Part shown: piece after piece, positions 7,042 to 15,663 of the stretch | Position numbering within the stretch: the stretch's first letter is position 1 | Layout of the letters: the number at the start of each line of letters is the position of its first letter | Origin: Jaenimonas drosophilae | Lineage: Eukaryota > Euglenozoa > Kinetoplastea > Trypanosomatida > Trypanosomatidae | Length of the DNA stretch: 28,593 nucleotides | Assembly (NCBI GenBank): GCA_030849065.1 | Contig: JASAON010001444.1 | Location: 1 to 28,593, forward strand | Reading direction: 5' to 3' | Notes under the pieces: generated by a model | The model's input: only the letters and a program-made list of their open reading frames with translations | The model's database searches: none | Told to the model about the DNA's origin: nothing | Made by a program: the position numbers and the translations under genes

Positions 7042-10000
7042 TCAACGCATCATTGCATCCCGGTAGGCCTCCGTCGAGACGGTGGAGGGCTCACCACGTG
7101 ATGAGGTGTTGTGCTCCGTCAAACGCCCGCGAAGTGGGGACGACGGATGAGGTGGAGCAGTGGCAGAGCGACGCGCATGCACATCAACACTGACGATGGA
7201 TTCACTGCGTGATGAGCTCCGTCGCTGCTGTTGCGCGATGCCAACGTCGAAGCGCGGGCCACGATGATGTGTGTTGGCCGCCGTGTTGCGCAGGGAGATG
7301 ATGATGGGTGCATCTTCCTCACGGTCGGTGATGATGGAGCATTCAACGGAGTTGGTACTGCTGCGTTGCCGTAGCGCAAATCGAGGATGATGTTGCTGAT
7401 GATGATGATGTTGGCCTTGTGATGGAGGAGGCAGACGATTGGCATTGGGGAATTCATCCATCATCATGTGCCGCCGCTCTGCCGTTCGTACAGATGCAGG
7501 ACGTACATCGCCATGAATGGAGCTAGCATCAACACCACTGCCAACTAGTTGTTGTTGCCTGCGTTCTGCATCATCCACGGAAGATGAAGAAGGAGGATGA
7601 CGTTGCATCCTCATCGCCACCTCACCACGTCTCCGCTGAATCGGTGATGGCGTTGATGGTATATTCATGGATGAGTCAAGCGACGTACCAACATCATTTG
7701 CCACATCCTCATCGTCATGAACGGGAGTATTCGTACGCATCGTTCTTTGTGTGGCTAATGGCAGATCATCTCCCATCATGATGTTGGTGAGATTGCCACG
7801 TTGTTGCTGCTCCTCCGACCATGAAGCGGATGGATGGCGTACGTGATGATGAGGTTTGGAGGTGATTGGATTCCATCGTGGACCACTTCGTACAACATCT
7901 CTGCTGCCATCGTCTGTGTGTGTGCTCCGCATTGTACGTGGGCTAATCAAGGAAACATCGCTTCGTGCAGCTGCCATCTCCACACTCACACGCGATGCAT
8001 CATGAAGCACCTTCTTCGCAACATAACCATGGCCATCATCCACGACAACAATTTTTGTGTGCAGCGATGCATCATCATCCTGACCTCCATCATGCTCCTC
8101 AGCACCAACGGCGTGTTGCTCACCACCATCATCATCATCATCTTCATGAAGTGTGGCATCAACTTCTGCATCCATGAAGGGTGCGTCAAAGTACTTGCGC
8201 CTTCGTCGTCGCCCATGTTGTTGTGGTCGTGGAAGTAGCGATGTGCTCAAGATGGATGATACGTGTGGTGAAGGGAGAAGGACGCTCATGCGTTGTTGTG
8301 CGTTGAGCAGCTGCAAACGCGTCTTCTCCAGCGACCAACAGTACTTGCGCAGGCGTTGTACTGTTTCTTCATCATATTGATGATGTGTGTGGAGCTCAAT
8401 CAAGGTTAATGACGACGATGAGGCGTGTTGTTGTTGCTGTTGTTTTTGTTGTTGGATGGAGTGTGAAAGGATGCTCTGCTCCATCTGCGAATGCACATCC
8501 ACGGCGGAGGAGGTCTGCGCTTGCTGATTGCGTGTGCTGCGTGTTGCCGCTGCCATGACGGAGCTCGTCAGTGAGGCATTCACGGCAGCATCTCGAAGAA
8601 CAAAACCATCATTCTTGTTGTGTTCCTCATCCATCATCAATGTGCTTGTGTGTGTTGATGCGTGGCGTAGCGCCGCTGGTGAAGGAGGCTGACGCATGTG
8701 CGGAGGAGGCGTTCCGAGCGTGGAGGATGAGCTCAACGGAGGCGATGGAGGTGGAGGTGTTGTCGTGGATGCGTGCATTCTTGCAACTGCTTGCGTTGAT
8801 CGATCCATCGCCATCGTCTTCGTTGGTGATGGTGATGAGCATGGTGCAACAGTTGTCGTTCCTGCACATCTTTTTTGTGTTGTTGTTGGCGAAGTGGTGG
8901 CTGCCACAACATGATTCACGTGTGTTGTTGTAGTAGTTGTGGTGTTGGATGACTGATCAACCAAGGCGGAGGTGTTCGTGCTTGCATGACGACGAGGACG
9001 TTGCTCCACCTTGATAGATCCTTCCGCTTCATCAACATGATGATGATCATCACCACCGACATCATCATCATGATCATCAACGCGTGCATAAATCATATTC
9101 TCGGCAACACGTGCACGATGATGTTCTCGTGGTGGACGTGGAGATGCGATGGCAGATCGCGGCGTGGCAACCAAGGCGGTATCTGCGCCACCCTTTCCAC
9201 GACGATGCGACGTAGATGGAGGAGTTGATGTTGTTGTGCTGCAAGGCTTCCGTGCATGTTGTTGTACCGACATCTGCGTCGTCGAGGTACTTTGCGTCGC
9301 CGCACCATCATGATGATCATCATTATCATCATCAATGCTGCTGTGATATGCATCCGTCATATGATGCGTGGAGGAGTTTGTTCGGCCCTCGGCCACCTCC
9401 TCCATCATGGATGAAGAAGAAGATGCTGATGATGATGATGTGTTGTGTGTGCGTCGTCGATGTGCGTTTCGCCACCACAACAGCAAATTTTCACGCTCAA
9501 GACGTCTTGACTTGCTAATCAGATAATCCACGTGCATCCGCATCATCTCCGCTGCTTCTTCGCGACACGAGGAGCTGCTACAAATGCTGCCATCAACATC
9601 ATCATCACCATGGATGCTGGCGTTGCTCAACCTCCGTCGTGAAGACATGACGGGATGTTGTGTGCGTGTATGCGACGCAGAATGGCGGCGCCGCATGTGC
9701 AAGTGTTCTTTGGATGACGATGTTGTGCCTTGCGCATCTTCCGCGTTGATGCACATGGAGGGTGATGAAGAAGAGAGAGGTTGTGCTGCTTCCGCATTCG
9801 TCGAGAAAATCTGCGGAGAGGTGGTTGGCACCGATGCAGCAACAACATCAACATCAGCAGGTACAGTGTTGCATGCACCAACACCACCACCACACGAACG
9901 AATCATTGTGCGTTGCTGTTGGCCTCCTCCTCGTACTGCTGCATAAGAGGCTCCACGATCATTGATGATGTGCGTATCTTGCCTTCTCTTCATCATCACT

Positions 10001-10389
10001 GCCGTGGATGATGTAGATGTCTTGGATGCCGTACACAACATCGAGCGCTGTTGTTGTTGTTGCCGCCGCGGCTGCGGATCAAACAGCGAGCCTCCATCGT
10101 AGAAGGGCTTCGCATCTGCAGGAATGGGAGAGCTCACGCACCACTGGACGTAGGTGGAGTCATGATGATCTGCACGCATCATCTCATCCACCACATCAAC
10201 ATCCATGTGGTTGATGATGATGCTCTCCACGTTGCCATCACCATCATCTTCCGTGGATGTTGTGTTTGGACTAAAGCTGAGACGTCGTTGTGTGGTATAG
10301 ACGTGTTGTTGCTTCTTCTTCTTCTTGTTTGTACTGCTGCCGCGTACCAACATCATCTCCAAACGTCGTAGAGGTTTTTGCCGGCGCAT
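7042..10389 (-). CDS. Very large low-complexity protein, function unknown
   Basis: 1115 residues from the ATG at 10389 to TGA at 7042. The frame is open for 30 more codons but begins with TTG and has no earlier ATG, so the MRRQKPLRR start is preferred. Residues 20-30 include NKKKKKQQ, a possible nuclear-localisation patch. Most of the chain is disordered and rich in Ser, Thr, His, Asp, Met and Arg, with poly-Gln (near 100), poly-Thr and poly-Ser runs. Two islands look helical: about 277-313 (YLISKSRRLERENLLLWW) and about 670-703 (VQRLRKYCWSLEKTRLQLL). The segment VQWCVSSPIPADAKPFYDG near 82-100 may be another conserved patch. I recognise no domain. The reading frame is intact for over 3 kb despite its repetitive composition, which argues that it is a real gene. 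Confidence 0.7.
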   Translation of the reverse strand: MRRQKPLRRLEMMLVRGSSTNKKKKKQQHVYTTQRRLSFSPNTTSTEDDGDGNVESIIINHMDVDVVDEMMRADHHDSTYVQWCVSSPIPADAKPFYDGGSLFDPQPRRQQQQQRSMLCTASKTSTSSTAVMMKRRQDTHIINDRGASYAAVRGGGQQQRTMIRSCGGGVGACNTVPADVDVVAASVPTTSPQIFSTNAEAAQPLSSSSPSMCINAEDAQGTTSSSKEHLHMRRRHSASHTRTQHPVMSSRRRLSNASIHGDDDVDGSICSSSSCREEAAEMMRMHVDYLISKSRRLERENLLLWWRNAHRRRTHNTSSSSASSSSSMMEEVAEGRTNSSTHHMTDAYHSSIDDDNDDHHDGAATQSTSTTQMSVQQHARKPCSTTTSTPPSTSHRRGKGGADTALVATPRSAIASPRPPREHHRARVAENMIYARVDDHDDDVGGDDHHHVDEAEGSIKVEQRPRRHASTNTSALVDQSSNTTTTTTTHVNHVVAATTSPTTTQKRCAGTTTVAPCSSPSPTKTMAMDRSTQAVARMHASTTTPPPPSPPLSSSSTLGTPPPHMRQPPSPAALRHASTHTSTLMMDEEHNKNDGFVLRDAAVNASLTSSVMAAATRSTRNQQAQTSSAVDVHSQMEQSILSHSIQQQKQQQQQHASSSSLTLIELHTHHQYDEETVQRLRKYCWSLEKTRLQLLNAQQRMSVLLPSPHVSSILSTSLLPRPQQHGRRRRRKYFDAPFMDAEVDATLHEDDDDDGGEQHAVGAEEHDGGQDDDASLHTKIVVVDDGHGYVAKKVLHDASRVSVEMAAARSDVSLISPRTMRSTHTDDGSRDVVRSGPRWNPITSKPHHHVRHPSASWSEEQQQRGNLTNIMMGDDLPLATQRTMRTNTPVHDDEDVANDVGTSLDSSMNIPSTPSPIQRRRGEVAMRMQRHPPSSSSVDDAERRQQQLVGSGVDASSIHGDVRPASVRTAERRHMMMDEFPNANRLPPPSQGQHHHHQQHHPRFALRQRSSTNSVECSIITDREEDAPIIISLRNTAANTHHRGPRFDVGIAQQQRRSSSRSESIVSVDVHARRSATAPPHPSSPLRGRLTEHNTSSRGEPSTVSTEAYRDAMMR

Positions 10390-10491
10390 TGCTGGAGGAG
10401 ATGTGGCGGATGAACGCAACAACACGTCATTCAGACACAAACACACACACGATGCGATCAACGAGGTTGGCAACCTCAACCCGCAACAACA

Positions 10492-10530
10492 CTAATGAAG
10501 TAGAAGATGAAAGAAGAAAAGAAGAGACAT
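10492..10530 (-). promoter_or_regulatory. Putative trans-splice acceptor of the 1115-residue protein gene
   Basis: An almost pure pyrimidine tract on the minus strand (ATGTCTCTTCTTTTCTTCTT and following, 10530-10501) is followed directly by CATTAG, AG at 10493-10492. It predicts a leader of about 102 nt ending at the ATG at 10389. One of the clearest acceptors in the window. Confidence 0.6.
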
Positions 10531-10665
10531 CTATAACAACAACAACAACATTCATAGATGCATATGTAGTGTCTTGAGGTACGTACACATCCACATTCAT
10601 CATCACGATGCGATGCGCCACCTGTGTGTCTCAACGTGCATTTCGTTTGCACTTAATCATCATCA

Positions 10666-11418
10666 TCATCCGCGACGCTCACGACGACGTCTAGCATCTT
10701 CCCGCCGTTCATCGTACGCCGACTTGTTGTTGTTTCCTCCGCTTGGCACATTCGCGCTTCCTCGGCTGCTCTTCAACGTTGACCGCGCATCGCGACGGCG
10801 GTCCTCCACTTCACGCAAACGTTTGCGATCCTTGTGTGCCGAGGTGCTTCTCCGCCGCTCCTTCTCACTGCGTGTACGTCGATGCGCCTCCTCCTTCTCC
10901 TCTCGTCGGCGTGATGAGCGCCGCTCGCGATGGCGATGTGAGCGCCGCCCGCCATCATCATCATCGCGACGATGGCGATGGCGATGCTTGGAGCCGTGAC
11001 GGCGGCGTGCGGCACCATCTCCATCATGTTTCCGTGCACGTGATGCACCACCTCCATCATCTGACGCACTGCTGCTCCCACTGCTGCCACTATCATCATC
11101 ATCACTGCCGCTGCTGTCGGAGCGACGTCCACGAGTTCGTTGTGGTAGCTCAAATGGCGCACTTGCCGCCACATTGACGTCGCGTGCGGAAGATGATGAT
11201 GCCGCGCCAACAGCAGCACCAAGAACAACACCGGTGGTGAGCTGCGTGTGCATGTCATTTGCGTAGTTGACGTGGCCGTGTGGGAAGAGTGTGTGGTAGG
11301 CGTCGGGGTGTTGTTGTTGTGCTGCCGTCATGCCAATGAAGTGGAAGTACTCCAGCCACTCTTGGCGGTACAGACGTTGGCCGGTTTGATCATCGTACTC
11401 GGGAGGAATGACATCCAT
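10666..11418 (-). CDS. Arg/Ser/Asp-rich protein, function unknown
   Basis: 250 residues, ATG at 11418 and TGA at 10666. Residues 1-60 (EYDDQTGQRLYRQEWLEYF, then His/Tyr-rich) look folded and may be the conserved part. About 90-130 is a Ser/Asp/Gly acidic run, and about 130-250 is strongly basic with alternating RS, RH, RD and RE pairs. This resembles the RS/RD-like tails of splicing and RNA-processing factors, but no RRM or other named domain is visible, so a nuclear RNA-related role is only inference. Four consecutive in-frame TGA codons close the frame, made by a GAT repeat read in the TGA phase. Confidence 0.7.
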   Translation of the reverse strand: MDVIPPEYDDQTGQRLYRQEWLEYFHFIGMTAAQQQHPDAYHTLFPHGHVNYANDMHTQLTTGVVLGAAVGAASSSSARDVNVAASAPFELPQRTRGRRSDSSGSDDDDSGSSGSSSASDDGGGASRARKHDGDGAARRRHGSKHRHRHRRDDDDGGRRSHRHRERRSSRRREEKEEAHRRTRSEKERRRSTSAHKDRKRLREVEDRRRDARSTLKSSRGSANVPSGGNNNKSAYDERREDARRRRERRG

Positions 11419-11481
11419 TCTGATGAAAATGTTGTTGTGTTGTGTATATGGATGATGAATACACAGCCGTGTGTTGTGGAG

Positions 11482-11512
11482 CTACAAAAAAATATAATAA
11501 TAAACAGAAGAA
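11482..11512 (-). promoter_or_regulatory. Putative trans-splice acceptor of the RS-rich protein gene
   Basis: Minus-strand T-rich tract ending TATATTTTTTTGTAG, AG at 11483-11482, giving a leader of about 63 nt. A textbook tract-plus-AG arrangement. Confidence 0.6.
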
Positions 11513-11575
11513 TGAATGTAAGAAGATGTCATGAATGATGAAGAGGCATGCCTGATGAGTTCTTAACACATACAT

Positions 11576-11593
11576 ACACACACACACACACAC
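11576..11593. repeat. CA dinucleotide microsatellite
   Basis: About nine AC units following two TACA repeats in the gap between importin beta and the RS-rich gene. Confidence 0.85.
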
Positions 11594-12043
11594 CAACATG
11601 TGGTATGTTGATGTGGAGGAGAAGACGTGGAAGGTTGGTGATGAGGAACACATCCATGCCAACGAGAACGACGACCAACGAACTTCGCGTTGTTGGTTGG
11701 ATTGATGCTCATGAATGTCTGTTGAAGGAGGTGCCACCACGCAGACGAGGACGAAGCGTTGCCACACAACCTCCTCTTTCTTCTCCAACAACATCATCCA
11801 CTCACCACTTTTTTTTTTCATTTTTCTTGATTTATGCGCGTTGATGTGTGTTTGAGGACGTTGTGTTCCTCATACTTATAGCATGTTGAGTTGTGGCACG
11901 CTATTCCGTGATGATGTCGGAGATGATTGATGCTGTTGTTGCCGAGTACGTGAGTAGTGATGATGATGATGTTGTTGTTGGTCAGCATACAACACCACAC
12001 CCACTCACTCGTCCACACACACGCACACACAACCATCCTCCTT

Positions 12044-14668
12044 CTATCCTTGGTTCAGCTTGTTAAGCTGCTGGCGGATCCACTTGAGGTTGGAGGCATC
12101 CACGTCTGGGATGGAGCTCGCGCGCGTGAGAAGCGTGCTCACCGCGGGCGTAATGAGCGCCCCCTTCGCGGCGGTGATGAGTGCCGGATTGCCCGACTTC
12201 TTAATGACGGAGGCCATATCACCAATCACCATGAGGGCGGCATTCATCGTGTCGCTGTACTCCTCGGCGTGGGCGGTGGCGTGGAGCACGAAGTGCAGCA
12301 CACGCTGGAGGTAGGGCTCCATCGCCCCCACTTCCGCCTCACGGAAGCACTGCAGGATGGAGGAATAGAAGCTCGCCGTGGATTCCCACAAGCTCATGAC
12401 GTAGTCCTCGCCATCGGCATCTCCACGAATATCAATCCCGCAGCTCGCCTCAAACATTTGCTCCACGACGGGCAGCAACGTTGGCATCAATGGAATGAAT
12501 CCAGCACTCCCCAACACGTTGAGGATAATGTCCCCGAGGCAGCTAATGAAGCTGCACTTCAGGTCGCGGTCCACGTTGGGGCTGATGAGATTCATGTAGA
12601 GCACATCCAACACCTCCTTCACGTGTGGCTGGAAGCTCGGCCCACAGGAGAGGCTCAGATCGCCAATCGTGCCAACAACGCAGTAGATGGATTCTGGTTC
12701 ATCAAACGCCTGCAGCGCATGCACCATGTATGGAGTGATGGTCGGAAGGAAGGGCTCCATGCGTGACTTGGCGCAGTGGGCGATGCTGCCAATCGCAGTG
12801 AGGGCCTCATCCTGCACGAACTCCTTGTTGAGATGGATGAGGCGGAGGAGGAGGGTCATGGAGCTCTCAATGAAGGGGCTGAAGAGCTGATCCATCTTGC
12901 GTGAGAGCGCGCTCAGCGCACCGCAGAGAAGCCCAACAAGGGCCTCCACCTCCTCACTCCCGCTACCTCCCTGGTGTTGTTGGAGGAGGTTCAGCTGATA
13001 ATCCAGACGACGCTGCAGCTCCGGGACGAGAGGCACAAGAAAGCTGCCAACGGCATCCTTGGCCGCGGCATCGACGAGGGCGTTGAGCGTTTCCTGCGCG
13101 CTGCTGCGCAACTCTGGCGCGGAGCTGCCATCAATGGCCCGCAACAGCACCTGCGTCAGATCACCAAAGAAGGCTGAGAGCTCATTGGTGGCCTGATCAT
13201 CATCATCCTCTTCAAAGGCCAGGGCGAGGTTGTGAATGACGAGGCAGGCACGCACACCCATGCGTGCGTTGGCTGGGTTGGGGTCGGCAATCATGGGACC
13301 TACAATGTTTAGGAGCTGCTGCAGCACCGGCTGCTGCTTCAGAAACACATCCACATAGTTCTCGCACACCACCGACGCCACCCACGCACTTGTGTCTGCG
13401 ACGAGGGGATTCGCGTCGCGCATGTACTGCAACAAACCAGGAACCGCTTGCGCCACCGTATCCTGCATCGCCTCCTGCGCGGCGGGCTCGGTGATGCCCA
13501 AGATACATCCAAAGGCCATCAACGCCGCCTCCCGCTCACGCCACTCCGCGCTATTGATGTTGGCGTAAACCATGGCCATGACGGGGCTGTGAATGGCACC
13601 TCCCACGGCCTCGGCCAGCGCCTGCAACAGCTTGCCACCGGCAATGCTGAGATTCCAGTCTTCATCACTCTGATCCTCCTCCTGACGAACAAGAAGCTGC
13701 AAACAAATATTCACGAGAAAATCCATGCCCTGCGTGGCGTAGTGGAGGCAGTGGCTCACATCCCCACTCTCCTTCATGTCGCGCTCATTTTCGCAGATGG
13801 AGATCCAAAACTGGCAAGCCTGCAGGCCTACAGACTCCTCATCCTGAAAGATGGCCGTCGTGGTGATCTCGTGCAGCCGGGCAATGTAGTTGGGCAAGGT
13901 GGCGTAGTAGAGGTCTGCCACCTTCACCAAGCTCTCCATGGCACGTTCGCGGGTACGTGGGTTGACGCACGATTTGGCCGTGGTGCAAATCGCATCCACG
14001 AGATAATCGCGCTGATCCTGCTGCTCCATGTTGGTATGGATGTACTCCATCGCATTGCAGAGCGCATTGGTGGCGCTGAAACGGATGTCTTCGTTGCTGC
14101 TTCCCATGCCACGCACAATGGCGGATAAGGTGGCCGTGGTGCTCGGCTTCAGCGCCTCTTCCACCTCTTCATGATCGCGGCCTTCCTCGCAGATGTATCC
14201 AATGGCGGTGAGGGCCGCCTCCTGGTGTTGCGCGGAATCTGATTGCGCTGCGTTCACGAGGATCTGCATCAAATCACTCCACTCACCGGCAGGGAGCTCA
14301 ATGCGCGAGAGGCTGCCAACAATGTTTGCCGCCACGTTGCGCACCTCGCGCATCGGATTGCCAAGGGTGGCGAGAACCTCATCCTTCACTTGCTGGCGTA
14401 CGGGTGCCGCGAGGGCCTTCCAGTGCTCCTCCAACGCACGACGCTCCGCCACGTTGCGTAGAGATGGCGCGACGGCGTTCTTCAGGAGCGTACCAGCCAT
14501 GTTTCGTGCGAAGGCTGGCTTCGTTTCATCCTGGAACTCCTTGAGCACGGTGAGGATAAAGGCGGAGAGATCATTTGTCTTGGCCTGCAGAACCATCTGC
14601 TCCGCCGGATTGCGCACGGCAGGGTCGGCGCTACCCAAGGCCATCAGAATGTCTGTCAGCGAGGCCAT
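12044..14668 (-). CDS. KPNB1: Importin beta (karyopherin beta-1)
   Basis: 874 residues, ATG at 14668 (MASLTDILMALGSADPAVRN), TAG at 12044; animal importin beta is 876. It carries cargo, usually via importin alpha, through nuclear pores and releases it on binding Ran-GTP. The chain is HEAT repeats throughout. Recognisable family segments are EAALTAIGYICEEG (about 155-170), VGLQACQFWISICENE (HEAT 7 region), an acidic loop EEDQSDEDW ending at Trp338, equivalent to the DDDDDW loop that contacts Ran and the IBB domain, and EWREREAALMAFGCILG with AWVASVVCE further on. The open frame continues about 150 codons upstream, but that stretch is low-complexity, lies partly beyond a splice signal, and has no homology to the family. 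Length and alignment fix the start at 14668. Confidence in the family is very high. Confidence 0.95.
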   Translation of the reverse strand: MASLTDILMALGSADPAVRNPAEQMVLQAKTNDLSAFILTVLKEFQDETKPAFARNMAGTLLKNAVAPSLRNVAERRALEEHWKALAAPVRQQVKDEVLATLGNPMREVRNVAANIVGSLSRIELPAGEWSDLMQILVNAAQSDSAQHQEAALTAIGYICEEGRDHEEVEEALKPSTTATLSAIVRGMGSSNEDIRFSATNALCNAMEYIHTNMEQQDQRDYLVDAICTTAKSCVNPRTRERAMESLVKVADLYYATLPNYIARLHEITTTAIFQDEESVGLQACQFWISICENERDMKESGDVSHCLHYATQGMDFLVNICLQLLVRQEEDQSDEDWNLSIAGGKLLQALAEAVGGAIHSPVMAMVYANINSAEWREREAALMAFGCILGITEPAAQEAMQDTVAQAVPGLLQYMRDANPLVADTSAWVASVVCENYVDVFLKQQPVLQQLLNIVGPMIADPNPANARMGVRACLVIHNLALAFEEDDDDQATNELSAFFGDLTQVLLRAIDGSSAPELRSSAQETLNALVDAAAKDAVGSFLVPLVPELQRRLDYQLNLLQQHQGGSGSEEVEALVGLLCGALSALSRKMDQLFSPFIESSMTLLLRLIHLNKEFVQDEALTAIGSIAHCAKSRMEPFLPTITPYMVHALQAFDEPESIYCVVGTIGDLSLSCGPSFQPHVKEVLDVLYMNLISPNVDRDLKCSFISCLGDIILNVLGSAGFIPLMPTLLPVVEQMFEASCGIDIRGDADGEDYVMSLWESTASFYSSILQCFREAEVGAMEPYLQRVLHFVLHATAHAEEYSDTMNAALMVIGDMASVIKKSGNPALITAAKGALITPAVSTLLTRASSIPDVDASNLKWIRQQLNKLNQG

Positions 14669-14841
14669 ATCGTTGATGAAATAAAAAAGAAAACAGCCAC
14701 ACCCAATTCGTGTGCTCAGGTATGCTTCGCTCTGTGTACGACCTCCGCTTGCTGCTGGAGTACGACGTGTATGTTGTCTGGGGCGTATGTAAGGGTGGGC
14801 GGAAGGAGATGCGCGTGTGCTTCTGCTCCGACTTAGTTTAA

Positions 14842-14910
14842 CTTCAACATTAGGTTGTATATATATGTGTATGCGTACAATGAAGCAGAAAAAAAGAAGA
14901 TGAAGGAGAT
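14842..14910 (-). promoter_or_regulatory. Putative trans-splice acceptor of importin beta
   Basis: A minus-strand pyrimidine tract (ATCTCCTTCATCTTCTTTTT and following, 14910-14881) has its first downstream AG at 14843-14842, giving a leader of about 173 nt. A second T-rich tract at about 14676-14692 has no AG before the start codon, so it is not a workable acceptor. Confidence 0.5.
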
Positions 14911-15278
14911 GTCGGGAGAGAAACGTGATGTATGTATGTGTTCCTGCAGCACATGATGAAACACAATCACCCGCATCCTTCTTCATAGTCCCCCAGTGGA
15001 GGAAAGGAGAAGGAGGGAGGGCCCAACAACAACGTGTGTGGTATAACATTGGATGAAGGGAAGTGTGGAGTATGTACGTCTGTGATTGGTTGGTTGAAAC
15101 ACAGACATATCTACGCCGCATGAAAAAGACCAACCCAAAAATAAGTGGTTGGCGGGGAGCTCTCTAGCGCACATACGCGATCCATCCTCCTTTGGTTATG
15201 AAAGTGGCGAGAGGATCGCAATGCAAAGGGAATGGCGTCTACGTGTGGCACACAAATAATCTATATGCGTATATGGGC

Positions 15279-15293
15279 GTGTGTGTGTGTGTG
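15279..15293. repeat. GT dinucleotide microsatellite
   Basis: About seven GT units in the spacer downstream of the channel gene. Confidence 0.8.
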
Positions 15294-15663
15294 AATGTGT
15301 GGCGTACATGTGTGTGGCAACACGAATACAAGGTGTTGGACGTTGTATGTGAAGGTACCTCCTACATCACAGCAGTTGATGCAAGTAGGTACGATGATGT
15401 ATATAACTAGCCTGATATGCACGAAGCACACAACCACCACCACCACAGACACAACACACTCGGCAGACGCAGCCACCAGCAATCGTCATGCTCCCAACGA
15501 ATGCCCGGTGCGTTCATCTATCATCATGAAAAAAATAATAGAACTGCCCCATCTGGCATGCTAAGCAACACTCCTGCTCCTACTCATCCGCACATGTTGT
15601 TGGTGTTGCGGTATGGCAGCTGCATATCATCATGATGCGTGCAGGGCGAGAGAGTAGGAAGGG

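Larger units (their letters stand above)
11419..12043. other. Gap between importin beta and the RS-rich protein gene
   Basis: Contains the splice signal of the RS-rich gene (11482-11512), a CA run at 11576-11593, a short plus-strand T run near 11810-11825, a GATGATGATG/GTTGTT stretch near 11955-11980 and CA-rich sequence near 12000-12033. A 143-codon minus-strand frame (11821-11390) runs into the start of the RS-rich gene and is repeat-derived. No RNA gene was recognised. Confidence 0.5.
14669..15663. other. Gap between the channel and importin beta genes
   Basis: The longest gap, about 1 kb. The importin-proximal part carries its splice signal and leader; a GT run lies at 15279-15293; CCACCA/CA-rich sequence lies near 15426-15450. 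An open frame in phase with importin beta spans 14669-15133 but is judged to be leader and spacer sequence. No tRNA, snRNA or other gene could be recognised by eye. Confidence 0.5.

Noticed and set aside
10390..10479. In-frame 30-codon hydrophobic extension of the 1115-residue protein that could look like a signal peptide
   Set aside because: Its first codon is TTG and no ATG occurs before 10389, so initiation there is unlikely in a eukaryote.
11390..11821. 143-codon minus-strand frame running into the RS-rich gene
   Set aside because: It spans the proposed splice acceptor and overlaps the start of the supported gene in another frame; the sequence is repeat-derived.
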